Shown piece by piece: positions 1 through 6,314 of a DNA stretch of 9,907 nt. Every line of letters starts with the position of its first letter. Position 1 is the first letter of the stretch. The DNA is from DATDRQ01 sp035291645 (GTDB lineage: Bacteria > Chloroflexota > Anaerolineae > Anaerolineales > UBA4823): positions 1 to 9,907 of the forward strand of contig DATDRQ010000300.1 of NCBI GenBank assembly GCA_035291645.1. The letters are read 5' to 3'. The position numbers and the translations under genes were made by a program. Below the pieces are notes generated by a model. It was not told the origin of the DNA. It saw nothing but the letters and a program-made list of their open reading frames with translations, and did no database searches.

Positions 1-961
1 CCTCCCCCACGTCCTCGAACAGCGCCGACAGGCACAGCCAGGTCATCACCACTCCGAACGGGTAGAGCATCGCCGGGTGAGTGAAAGTGCCCAGCCCCGC
101 CGCCAAGGCGAAGCACCCCCACGCCGCCAGGTTCCTGTGCCGCCTGACGTAGACCGCCAGCAGCAGAAGGATCACCGAGAAGAAAGCCATCCCGCTGTAG
201 CCGCGCGCCGCGCTGGAGTAATCCACCAGCACGGGCAGCACCGCCATGACCGCCGCGCTGAGCAGGGCCGCCCGCCGCCCGTACAGCGCCAGCGCCAGGG
301 TGGCCGTCGCCGGGACCGTCAGCACGCCAAACAGGAACGCCGGCAGCCGGATCGCCCAGGGCGCGTTCCCGAACAGCTGTGTCGAGACCAGCACCAGCAG
401 GGTGTGGAAGACGTGGTTGTTGGGCAGGTGGTAGTCCGAGACCGCCGTCCACAGCCCCTGCGAGGCGAACGCCATGTAGGTGTAGGTCTCGTCGTGCCCC
501 ATCGGCTTGGACAGGTAGAAGGCTCGCAGCAGCGCCGCCAGCAGGGTCAGCAGCGCCACGCCCGCCAGCAGGCGGCCTTCCTCCCGCACGACGTTCCGCG
601 CCGAAACCAGCAGCCGGGCGGTATCCACACTCAGCCTGCCTGCCATCTCGCCTAGCGCCAGCCACAGCCGCTCCAGCCAGGCCTGGCTGCGCCGCCTGAG
701 TAGTACCAGTCCGCCTGCCAGCGCCAGCAGCACCCCTCCCAGCGGCAGCAGGACGCTCCTCAGCGTACCGTAGACGACCGGCGTGAAAGATTCGAGTTCC
801 CCATCCGGGGTCAGCCAGCCGGTCCAGGTTTGTAAGGTCGGGTACGGTTGTGAGAAGATCAGGACGAGTAATATCCCCCCAGTGAGGCATAGCACGAATA
901 ACGCGCTCCAGGCGCGCTTTGCAAAGCGAGGTCTTCCCTGATAGTTCTGTACAACTGCCAT
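1..961 (-). CDS. GT-C / GT39-like membrane glycosyltransferase, N-terminal part (runs off left edge)
   Basis: The minus strand is open from an ATG at 961 to the window edge, giving 320 codons without a stop. The family transfers sugars from lipid-linked donors on the outer face of the cytoplasmic membrane. Hydrophobic spans are visible at about residues 18-36, 66-88, 130-150, 184-197, 207-226, 231-247, 257-272 and 279-312. After the third span comes MGHDETYTYMAF (154-165), whose D157-E158 pair matches the acidic first-loop motif of GT-C enzymes. It is followed by a YHLPNNH stretch (177-183), ARGYS (252-256) and THPAMLYPF (294-302), all usual in this superfamily. The roughly 125 residues with two spans before the acidic loop are longer than the usual GT39 N-terminus. 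There is no strong Shine-Dalgarno site before the ATG, but a good promoter lies about 35 bp upstream. The gene is GC-rich and dominated by CTG and GCG codons. The acceptor and sugar cannot be predicted. Confidence 0.85.
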   Translation of the reverse strand, partial: MAVVQNYQGRPRFAKRAWSALFVLCLTGGILLVLIFSQPYPTLQTWTGWLTPDGELESFTPVVYGTLRSVLLPLGGVLLALAGGLVLLRRRSQAWLERLWLALGEMAGRLSVDTARLLVSARNVVREEGRLLAGVALLTLLAALLRAFYLSKPMGHDETYTYMAFASQGLWTAVSDYHLPNNHVFHTLLVLVSTQLFGNAPWAIRLPAFLFGVLTVPATATLALALYGRRAALLSAAVMAVLPVLVDYSSAARGYSGMAFFSVILLLLAVYVRRHRNLAAWGCFALAAGLGTFTHPAMLYPFGVVMTWLCLSALFEDVGE

Positions 962-995
962 GGATCGAGCCCGGTCCAATCGCGCTCAGCCTGCG

Positions 996-1024
996 ATCAT
1001 ACCCCCGCTGGTAGAAAATGGCAA
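996..1024 (-). promoter_or_regulatory. sigma70-type promoter of the glycosyltransferase gene
   Basis: On the minus strand TTGCCA (1019-1024) is followed after exactly 17 bp by TATGAT (996-1001). Each hexamer matches its consensus at 5 of 6 bases. Transcription would begin near 989, leaving a leader of about 28 nt before the ATG at 961. Its -35 box sits 13 bp from the edge of the inverted repeat copy at 1037. Confidence 0.6.
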
Positions 1025-1036
1025 ATCCCAGGCGAT

Positions 1037-1092
1037 GAGATTGCTTCGGGCGGCTGCGCCGCCAACTTCGTTGGCGCGCCCTCGCAAAGACA
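1037..1092 (-). repeat. structured palindromic repeat, copy in inverted orientation
   Basis: Read on the minus strand this begins TGTCTTTGCGAGG and ends CGAAGCAATCTC, the same termini as the tandem copies that follow in the opposite orientation. Inside are two perfect 6-bp hairpins with 3-nt loops: GGCGGC-TGC-GCCGCC at 1049-1063 and GCCAAC-TTC-GTTGGC at 1061-1075. They share three bases, so only one can form fully at a time. An outer TTGC/GCAA pairing (1041-1044 with 1084-1087) could close them into a cloverleaf-like fold. The termini resemble dispersed intergenic palindromic repeats I recall from Chloroflexota and other bacteria. That family assignment is from memory. Confidence 0.65.
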
Positions 1093-1112
1093 CCTCGAGC
1101 TGTCGTTGCGAG
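1081..1112. repeat. head-to-head inverted junction between repeat copies
   Basis: The ends of the inverted copy (1081-1092) and the first direct copy (1101-1112) are complementary at 11 of 12 positions; only 1088/1105 mismatches. The 8-nt spacer CCTCGAGC contains the palindrome CTCGAG. The two copies therefore face each other and can form a strong hairpin in either transcript. No T-run follows on either strand, so a standard intrinsic terminator is unlikely. Confidence 0.7.
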
Positions 1113-1286
1113 GCGTTCTTTGCCAGGCGAACTTTGTTCGCACGCAATCTCCCTCTCAGGCATGGAATGTCCTTGCGAGGCGTTCTTTGCCAGGTGAACT
1201 ACATTCGCACGCAATCTCCCTCTCAGGCATGGAATGTCCTTGCGAGGCGTTCTTTGCCAGGCGAACTTTGTTCGCACGCAATCTCC
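1101..1286 (+). repeat. tandem array of about 2.8 copies of a 67-bp structured repeat
   Basis: Units start at 1101, 1168 and 1235, a period of exactly 67 bp, each opening TGTC(G/C)TTGCGAGGCG and reaching GCACGCAATCTCC. Copies 1 and 3 are identical over 47 bp (1106-1152 and 1240-1286). Copy 2 differs at a few bases. Each unit holds a hairpin, perfect in copies 1 and 3 (GCGAAC-TTT-GTTCGC, 1127-1141 and 1261-1275). In copy 2 it is reduced to five pairs including one G-T pair (1194-1208). GGC/GCC (1112-1114 with 1122-1124) and outer TTGCG/CGCAA pairings suggest a three-way fold. The array lies 22 bp beyond the stop of the ATPase gene, so it would form the 3' end of the transporter operon transcript, on the opposite strand. 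Confidence 0.85.
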
Positions 1287-1308
1287 TGCTCACCCCGGAA
1301 CCTGCAAT

Positions 1309-2160
1309 TCACCCCAGCAACGCCTTGACCGCCTCGACCTGCTCCGGCGTCAGGTCGAAGGCCTTAAGTACCTGCCCATCCCCGGCGATCAGCCGCCGCC
1401 CCAGCCCGGAATGCCGCCACATCTTCAGGTCCTCCTCCAGGGGCGATCCGATGATATCCTCCCGGGCGATCTTGCCGTCCTGCATGACGATCACCCGCCG
1501 GGTCTGCCGCGCCACCGTCGGGTCGTGCGTGACGACGATGAAAGTCACCCCCTGGCTCTGGTTGAGCTCGCGCAGCAGCTTCATCAATTCAAGCCCGGTA
1601 GCCGTGTCCAGGCTGCCGGTCGGCTCGTCTCCCAGCACCAGCGGCGGGTTGTTCGCCAGCGCCCGCGCCACCGCCACCCGCTGGCGCTGCCCGCCGGACA
1701 GCTGGTTGGGCAGGTGATTCTTGCGATCGGTGAGGCCGACCATCGCCAGCAATTCTTCGGACCGCTTGTGGCGCGCCCGGCTGCCCAGGTGCCCCACCAT
1801 CGGCACCTCGATGTTCTCCTTTGCAGTCAGGGTGGGGATCAGGTTGTGCAGCTGGAAGACGAAACCCACCGTCTTCGCCCTGAACTCATCTTTATCCGGG
1901 ATCTTCTCCACATCCTGCCCATTGACGAAGGCTTGCCCGGAAGTCGGGCGGTCCAGCGCGCCGATGATGTGTAGCAGGGTGCTCTTCCCGCTCCCGCTCG
2001 GCCCCATCACCGCCACGAATTCGCCCGGCGCGATGCGCAGGTCCACGCCGTCCAGGGCATGGATCGCCTCGCCGTCTCCGTAGACACGCGTCAGGCCGCG
2101 CGTTTCGACCAGCCACTCGGACGTTCCTACCATTCCGTCGCCTTTTTCTCGCTTACCCAT
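1309..2160 (-). CDS. ABC transporter ATP-binding protein, LolD/MacB type
   Basis: This 283-aa protein is the cytoplasmic ATPase that should pair with the FtsX/MacB-type permease of the same cluster. All nucleotide-binding motifs are present: Walker A GPSGSGKST (53-61), Q-loop Q103, signature LSGGQ (154-158), Walker B PLVLGDE (173-179), D-loop SLD (183-185) and the switch histidine in VTHD (H212). The order and wording match the MacB/LolD/FtsE subfamily. Walker B has Gly where Ala is usual before DEPTG. About 40 residues follow the core (SPLEEDLKMW onward) as a C-terminal extension. I chose ATG 2160 because it overlaps the stop of the upstream adaptor gene as TGATG and has GAGGTGG a few bases before it. 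A TTG one codon upstream (2163) or ATG at residue 10 are alternatives. The tight overlap implies translational coupling. The substrate is not predictable. Confidence 0.95.
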   Translation of the reverse strand: MGKREKGDGMVGTSEWLVETRGLTRVYGDGEAIHALDGVDLRIAPGEFVAVMGPSGSGKSTLLHIIGALDRPTSGQAFVNGQDVEKIPDKDEFRAKTVGFVFQLHNLIPTLTAKENIEVPMVGHLGSRARHKRSEELLAMVGLTDRKNHLPNQLSGGQRQRVAVARALANNPPLVLGDEPTGSLDTATGLELMKLLRELNQSQGVTFIVVTHDPTVARQTRRVIVMQDGKIAREDIIGSPLEEDLKMWRHSGLGRRLIAGDGQVLKAFDLTPEQVEAVKALLG

Positions 2161-3341
2161 CAATCCACCTCGATATCCACGAATGCCGTCATGCCCCAGC
2201 GCAGCTGCGCAGGCGCCTCGTCCATTTCGACCACCACCGTGTAGTTCACCCCGGATCCCTCCGCCGCCTTAGGCGCGATGCGCACTACCGTCCCCCGCAC
2301 CTCCACGTCCGGTAAGGCGTCGAAGGTGATCGCCACCTCGTCGCCGGCTTCCACCCGCGCCACGTCGATCTCGTTCAGGTCGGTGGTCTCGATCCGCAGC
2401 CCCGACAGATCCGCCAGGGTCATGACCGGCTGTCCCGGCTGCACCCACTCACTGGCGCGCACGTCGATCCCGCTGACCGTTCCATCGAAGGGCGCGACCA
2501 GTTCCAGGTCTTCGAGCGCGGCCTGGGCCGCCGCCAGCTGCTCCCTGGCGTTGCTCACCCGCGCTTCTGCCAGGCGTACCGTATCGGGGTCCGGTCCGGC
2601 TTTCAGGTCCTCGTAATCCTGCTGAGCCTCGAGCAAATGCGCTTCCGCCAGGGCTAAATCTGCCTCGGCTTCCTTCAGATCGAGTTCACTTGCCTGCCCG
2701 ATCAGGTTATTCAGCAGCCGTTCCGCCGCCTGGTAATGTTCGCGCGCCTGGGCGAGCTTGCTCAGCAGCGCCGCCCGCACCAGGTTGTCCTCCGGCTTGT
2801 TGGCGTACGGGTCGTAATCCTCCTGGGCCTTATCCAGACGATCGCGCGCCAGCACCAGGTTGGCTTGCGCCTGCTCTATGTCGAACTGCTCGGCAATCGA
2901 CTTCAGGTTGCGCAGCCTGCGTTGGGCGTCGTCCAGCGCCTGTTCGGCCTCCACGATCGCCTGAGCTGCCGCCGCCGTCCTGACTTCCGGCGCTTCGTAG
3001 AGGTCTTCGAGCGCCTGTTCGGCCGATTGCAGCTCGAGATTCGCCGCCGAGATGGCTGCCTGAAGTTCCTCTTTCCCTTCCAGACGGAGCAAGGTCTCCC
3101 CAGCTGTGACGACCTGGTCTTCAGCCACCAGCAGCTCTTCGAGGGTCCCGGGGAGGCTCACGCTCAACACCGCCCACCGGGAGGGGACTACCACCCCGGT
3201 AGCGCTGACGATGGGTGTGAAATCCACTTCATCCACAGGTTCGATAGTTGGCGTGGCAGCTCCGCCGAAACCTCCACAACCGCTCAAGAGCATCGCCAGG
3301 ATAACCAGCCAGTTAATCAGGAGCAGGTTTGCTATCTTCAT
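2160..3341 (-). CDS. HlyD/MacA-family adaptor lipoprotein of an ABC exporter
   Basis: This is a 393-aa periplasmic or extracytoplasmic adaptor. The N-terminus is a lipoprotein signal: a hydrophobic stretch (5-19) ending in the lipobox L19-S20-G21-C22, so Cys22 should be lipid-modified and anchor the protein on the outer face of the membrane. The two halves of a lipoyl/barrel-sandwich domain flank a long coiled coil: residues about 48-90 and 281-311 (LVAPFDGTVSGI...GQPVMTLADL). The helical hairpin between them (about 92-280) is rich in Ala, Glu, Gln and Leu heptads. A beta-barrel region follows (about 314-393). The start ATG has GGAG about 10 bases upstream. The gene lies between the permease (60-bp gap) and the ATPase (overlapping stop/start), matching MacA-MacB-type units. 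No TolC-like partner is in the window, so whether it contacts an outer-membrane channel or works alone is open. Confidence 0.93.
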   Translation of the reverse strand: MKIANLLLINWLVILAMLLSGCGGFGGAATPTIEPVDEVDFTPIVSATGVVVPSRWAVLSVSLPGTLEELLVAEDQVVTAGETLLRLEGKEELQAAISAANLELQSAEQALEDLYEAPEVRTAAAAQAIVEAEQALDDAQRRLRNLKSIAEQFDIEQAQANLVLARDRLDKAQEDYDPYANKPEDNLVRAALLSKLAQAREHYQAAERLLNNLIGQASELDLKEAEADLALAEAHLLEAQQDYEDLKAGPDPDTVRLAEARVSNAREQLAAAQAALEDLELVAPFDGTVSGIDVRASEWVQPGQPVMTLADLSGLRIETTDLNEIDVARVEAGDEVAITFDALPDVEVRGTVVRIAPKAAEGSGVNYTVVVEMDEAPAQLRWGMTAFVDIEVD

Positions 3342-3365
3342 CGTTTGACTCTCCAGATAATCGAT

Positions 3366-3391
3366 ATTACGCTTACGGATTACTCGTTACG
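3366..3391. repeat. degenerate short TTACG repeats between permease and adaptor genes
   Basis: Three TTACG units occur at 3367-3371, 3373-3377 and 3387-3391, with a diverged TTACTCG between the last two, in the 60-bp gap between two operon genes. This looks like a short, degraded run of a 6-7-bp repeat. It could be incidental, and no function is visible. Confidence 0.4.
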
Positions 3392-3401
3392 TATGATTGT
3401 T

Positions 3402-5645
3402 CTACTCGTACCGCAAAGCCTCCACCGGCTGCATCCGGGTCGCCCGGTATGCCGGGTACAGCCCGCCGATCAAGCCGAGCAGCAGCGCCACGCCGATCGC
3501 CCGGGCAAAGATATCGATCGTAAACACAGGCGCAAACGACTCACCCATCGGCACGCTGCTCGCCGCCAGCGCCAGGCCATACGCCACTCCAATCCCAGCC
3601 GCCCCTCCTAACAGCCCCAGGATCAACGCTTCCTTCAAGATCAATCCCAGGATAGCCCGCCGCCGCCAGCCTAACGCCCGCAGCACGCCGATCTCGCGCG
3701 TCCGCTCGTAGACCGCCATCAGCATTGTGTTCAAAACCCCGACCCCGCCAACGATGATCGCCAGCATCGAGATGCCTGCCATCAGGTCGCCGGTGTTCTC
3801 CATATCCGGCAGCTCGTCGACGAACTCTCCGGAAAGAGCAGCGTGCACATCCGGCATCTCACGGTTGATCTTCTCCACCAGCTGGGGAGCTAGCTGTGGG
3901 TCTTGCAGCTTCAGCGCGTAAAAGGATACCTTGTGCGGCCGGCCGGCAAGCACCTGCGCATCGCGCAAGGTGATGATGCCCCCCATCTCCTCCCAACCGA
4001 TTCCGGACTCATAAATGCCTGCGACTCGGAAGCGGCTGCCCGCCAGCTCGATCGTATCTCCCACATCCTTGTGCAGTGCTTCTGCCGCCGTACGCCCGAT
4101 CAGAATTTGGTGATTGCTCTTCAGCGGCTCGCCCTCGATGATGACGAACCGATTAATGGTGTACTCGTTCGGGGCGTATCCCTGCAGGATCAGGAAGCTG
4201 CTCGATTCCGGTAGCATGACGAAGTTGAAGACCGATCCGCTGACGTTCTGCACCTCCGGCATTGCCGCCAGCTTATCCCCAATCCGTTCATCGATGGCGC
4301 TCAAGCTGGTATCGGCAATGTCTTCCTGCCGGATCATGATCTCGACGTCCGATCCGATCGCCATCTCTGTCATGCTGTCGGCAAAGCCGCGGATGATGCC
4401 CTCCAGGGCCATGATCGCCCCTACCGTAATTCCGATCGCACTCACGGTCAGTATGGTTCGGGTAGTCCGCTGCCACAGACTTTGCACTGCCATACCCCCG
4501 ACCGGTAAGCGGCGCACGTTCCCGCCCCCGCTGCCGCCTTCGTATCGCAGGGCTTCCGCCGGCTGCAAGCGGGAGGCTCTCCAGGCCGGGTACAAACCGC
4601 CTACCAGTCCCAGGATCAGCACAACCACCAGGGATGCGACGACTAAACCGGCTTGAAGTTCTTGTGTTGCTCCAAAGATGCTCGTCACGCTGGAGAAGGC
4701 CACCAGAGACAACCAGCCCAGGAGCAAGCCGAGCAAGCCTCCGGTAAGACACACAAGCAGCGATTCACCCAGGATCAGGAGCAAGACACGCCCGCTGCTC
4801 CAACCAATCGCCCGCAGCACGCCGATCTCGCGCGTCCGTTCATACACCGACATCAGCTGCGAGTTCATCATCCCGACCCCGCCGATGATGATCGCCAGGC
4901 CCGCCAGGACCCACACATAACCGTACAGGTAATCGCTCATCTGCTGTTTATCGGCGAAATCGTCCGTACCGCTAAAATCCAGGTCGGGGAAGAGCCGTTC
5001 GACCCGTTTCGTGATCCGCTCGCGCAGCGCCGGGTCTTCGAGCTGGATATAGAACAGGCTTACCTGGCGTGGTTTGCCCAGCAAGGTTTGCGCTTCGCTC
5101 AGGGTGAGAATGGCGCCCGAATCCTCGAATGCATCCCCCGATTCGAAAATGCCGGTCACTTTATAGACGCTGGCCCCCAGGCGAATGCTGTCGCCGACAG
5201 ATTTTTTCAGAGTCTCCGCCGCGGAGGCGCCCAGCAGGAGGCTTTTCCCATGCGTCCGGTGCACTTCTTTTGAGAAGATCGATTGTCCGGCAGTGATCTG
5301 GAAGCGTCCCAGAATGAAGCTGTCTTCCGGGTAGCCAAAGACGAAGAAGAACGGCACCCCTTCGGTGTCTACAAATCCTTGCAGCATCCCGCTCACCGCT
5401 TCGACTTCTGGCATCACAGTCAATTCTTCACCGATAGCCTCGTCGACGGCGCTGTAGCTGATATCGAAAGAGTTCGGCTGGCTCAAGATCAGGTCAGCCT
5501 TGCTCCCGCTCAACATGGCGGAATAGCCTGCTTCCAGCCCCTGGGCCATGGCGCCCAGCCCGATGATCGCCGCCACCCCGATGCTGATGCCGATTACAGA
5601 CAGGATCGTCCTTCCCTTTCTTCGCAGCAGGTTCTTGAAAACCAT
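3402..5645 (-). CDS. duplicated FtsX/MacB-type ABC permease (two halves in one chain)
   Basis: This 747-aa integral membrane protein consists of two homologous halves. Each half has an N-terminal span (about 13-35 and 397-420), a MacB-like periplasmic domain of about 200 residues, then three spans (about 242-265, 285-312, 333-355 and 621-643, 663-695, 710-730). The motif VYERTREIGVLRA(I/L)GW recurs at 267-282 and 645-660, and each half ends in YPA(W/Y)RA(S/T)R(L/M)QP(A/V)EALRYE. The halves are joined by a glycine-rich linker GGSGGGN (370-376). MacB-type permeases normally have one such unit of four spans and work as homodimers, so this chain probably supplies both halves (inference). ATG 5645 follows AGGAAC, which overlaps the TetR stop, leaving an 8-bp gap. 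With the adaptor and ATPase it forms a mechanotransmission-type transporter for efflux or lipid/peptide handling; the substrate is unknown. Confidence 0.93.
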   Translation of the reverse strand: MVFKNLLRRKGRTILSVIGISIGVAAIIGLGAMAQGLEAGYSAMLSGSKADLILSQPNSFDISYSAVDEAIGEELTVMPEVEAVSGMLQGFVDTEGVPFFFVFGYPEDSFILGRFQITAGQSIFSKEVHRTHGKSLLLGASAAETLKKSVGDSIRLGASVYKVTGIFESGDAFEDSGAILTLSEAQTLLGKPRQVSLFYIQLEDPALRERITKRVERLFPDLDFSGTDDFADKQQMSDYLYGYVWVLAGLAIIIGGVGMMNSQLMSVYERTREIGVLRAIGWSSGRVLLLILGESLLVCLTGGLLGLLLGWLSLVAFSSVTSIFGATQELQAGLVVASLVVVLILGLVGGLYPAWRASRLQPAEALRYEGGSGGGNVRRLPVGGMAVQSLWQRTTRTILTVSAIGITVGAIMALEGIIRGFADSMTEMAIGSDVEIMIRQEDIADTSLSAIDERIGDKLAAMPEVQNVSGSVFNFVMLPESSSFLILQGYAPNEYTINRFVIIEGEPLKSNHQILIGRTAAEALHKDVGDTIELAGSRFRVAGIYESGIGWEEMGGIITLRDAQVLAGRPHKVSFYALKLQDPQLAPQLVEKINREMPDVHAALSGEFVDELPDMENTGDLMAGISMLAIIVGGVGVLNTMLMAVYERTREIGVLRALGWRRRAILGLILKEALILGLLGGAAGIGVAYGLALAASSVPMGESFAPVFTIDIFARAIGVALLLGLIGGLYPAYRATRMQPVEALRYE

Positions 5646-5653
5646 ACCAGTTC

Positions 5654-6259
5654 CTATCTTACCGAAATGCCCTCGAAGAGAATATGAGCCAAAAGATCAG
5701 ATAGTTCGTTCCATTCGGCAGTAATTTCTTTATCGCCAACGATTTGGAGTAGATAAAGCCCGGTGATTAGACCTGTGAGGATGCGCGCCAGAAGCATGCT
5801 GTTGACCGGTTGGATCTGCCCAAGCTCGATTCTCTGTCTCAAGTGTTCCTCGATCCGCTCTTGGGTGGGTAAAATAATCTCCTCATGATATTTAAGCGCC
5901 AGGTCAGGGTTCACCAGGATCTCGGAAAAAATCGCCTGCAGGAGAACCCCATTCTCTCTCAAATATTTCTGGCGATTCTGGAGCATCAGCAGCAGGAAAT
6001 CCTGTGGATCTTCCGGGAGAGATTCCGAAAGCATGACTCCCAGGTTCATCCTTTCAGTCAGCTGCTCCATCAATCCCATCAGCAGGTCTTCTTTACTAGT
6101 GAAATAGTTATATATAGTCCCCTCAGAGACATCCGCCTCGATAGCGATATCTTTCGTCGTTGTGCGGTGATAACCTCGTTCGGCGAACAATCTTCCCGCT
6201 GCAGCTAGTATTTCTAACCTGCGGAATGCAATCCGTTTTTCTCGCCTGGTTATTTCCAA
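5654..6259 (-). CDS. TetR-family transcriptional repressor of the transporter operon
   Basis: This 201-aa protein has the TetR DNA-binding domain at its N-terminus. A basic lead (MEITRREKRI) precedes helix 1 (EILAAAGRLFAERGYHRTT). The helix-turn-helix is TTKDIAIEADVSEGTIYNYF (34-53), closed by TSKEDLL. The remaining roughly 140 helical residues are the variable ligand-binding and dimer domain, with a conserved-looking ending LARILTGLITGLYLLQIVGD. The likely start is TTG 6259, eight or so bases after AGGAG; no ATG lies closer to the domain. It is the first gene of the cluster, 8 bp from the permease, and TetR-like palindromes overlap its promoter. Autorepression together with the pump is therefore likely. 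The inducer is unknown. Confidence 0.93.
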   Translation of the reverse strand: MEITRREKRIAFRRLEILAAAGRLFAERGYHRTTTKDIAIEADVSEGTIYNYFTSKEDLLMGLMEQLTERMNLGVMLSESLPEDPQDFLLLMLQNRQKYLRENGVLLQAIFSEILVNPDLALKYHEEIILPTQERIEEHLRQRIELGQIQPVNSMLLARILTGLITGLYLLQIVGDKEITAEWNELSDLLAHILFEGISVR

Positions 6260-6277
6260 GGGTGTGCTCCTAATTAT

Positions 6278-6299
6278 TGAGTGAGTAATTATTCATTTA
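6278..6299. promoter_or_regulatory. candidate TetR operator, downstream palindrome
   Basis: A 22-bp imperfect palindrome with half-sites TGAGTGAGTAA and TTATTCATTTA, agreeing at 8 of 11 positions with G/A differences only. It lies 18 bp upstream of the TetR start codon, inside the expected 5' leader. The TGA(G/A)TGA(G/A)T style is typical of many TetR-family operators. Confidence 0.55.
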
Positions 6300-6300
6300 T

Positions 6301-6314
6301 TGAGTAAGCACTCA
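6301..6314. promoter_or_regulatory. candidate TetR operator at the transcription start
   Basis: TGAGT-AAGC-ACTCA is a perfect 5-bp inverted repeat placed next to the -10 box (6317-6322), covering the expected transcription start. Its centre is 19 bp from that of the neighbouring 22-bp palindrome, so two dimers could bind on similar faces of the helix. Repression by blocking polymerase is the natural reading. Confidence 0.6.

Noticed and set aside
77..655. Long plus-strand open frame rich in Arg, Gln and Pro
   Set aside because: It is antisense to the glycosyltransferase and has low-complexity composition expected from GC-rich codons read in the wrong frame; the minus frame carries recognisable family motifs.
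1127..1141. Intrinsic terminator for the transporter operon
   Set aside because: The hairpin is good but no run of T follows it on either strand.
1101..1286. CRISPR array
   Set aside because: The units are contiguous 67-bp tandem copies without unique spacers between them, and no cas genes are near.
1037..1286. tRNA or other cloverleaf RNA gene
   Set aside because: The possible three-way fold has 3-nt loops and short stems, no 7-nt anticodon loop, T-arm or CCA end.
960..1717. Plus-strand open frames across the tandem repeats, giving repeated peptides
   Set aside because: The peptides simply translate the 67-bp non-coding repeat and then run antisense into the ATPase gene; no ribosome binding site or family resemblance.
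2736..3611. Plus-strand open frame of about 290 codons
   Set aside because: It is antisense to the adaptor and permease genes, crosses their boundary and has an Arg/Gln/His-rich shadow composition.
4288..4752. Second minus-strand open frame inside the permease gene
   Set aside because: It is an out-of-frame shadow within a permease frame that is continuous and carries motifs on both sides.
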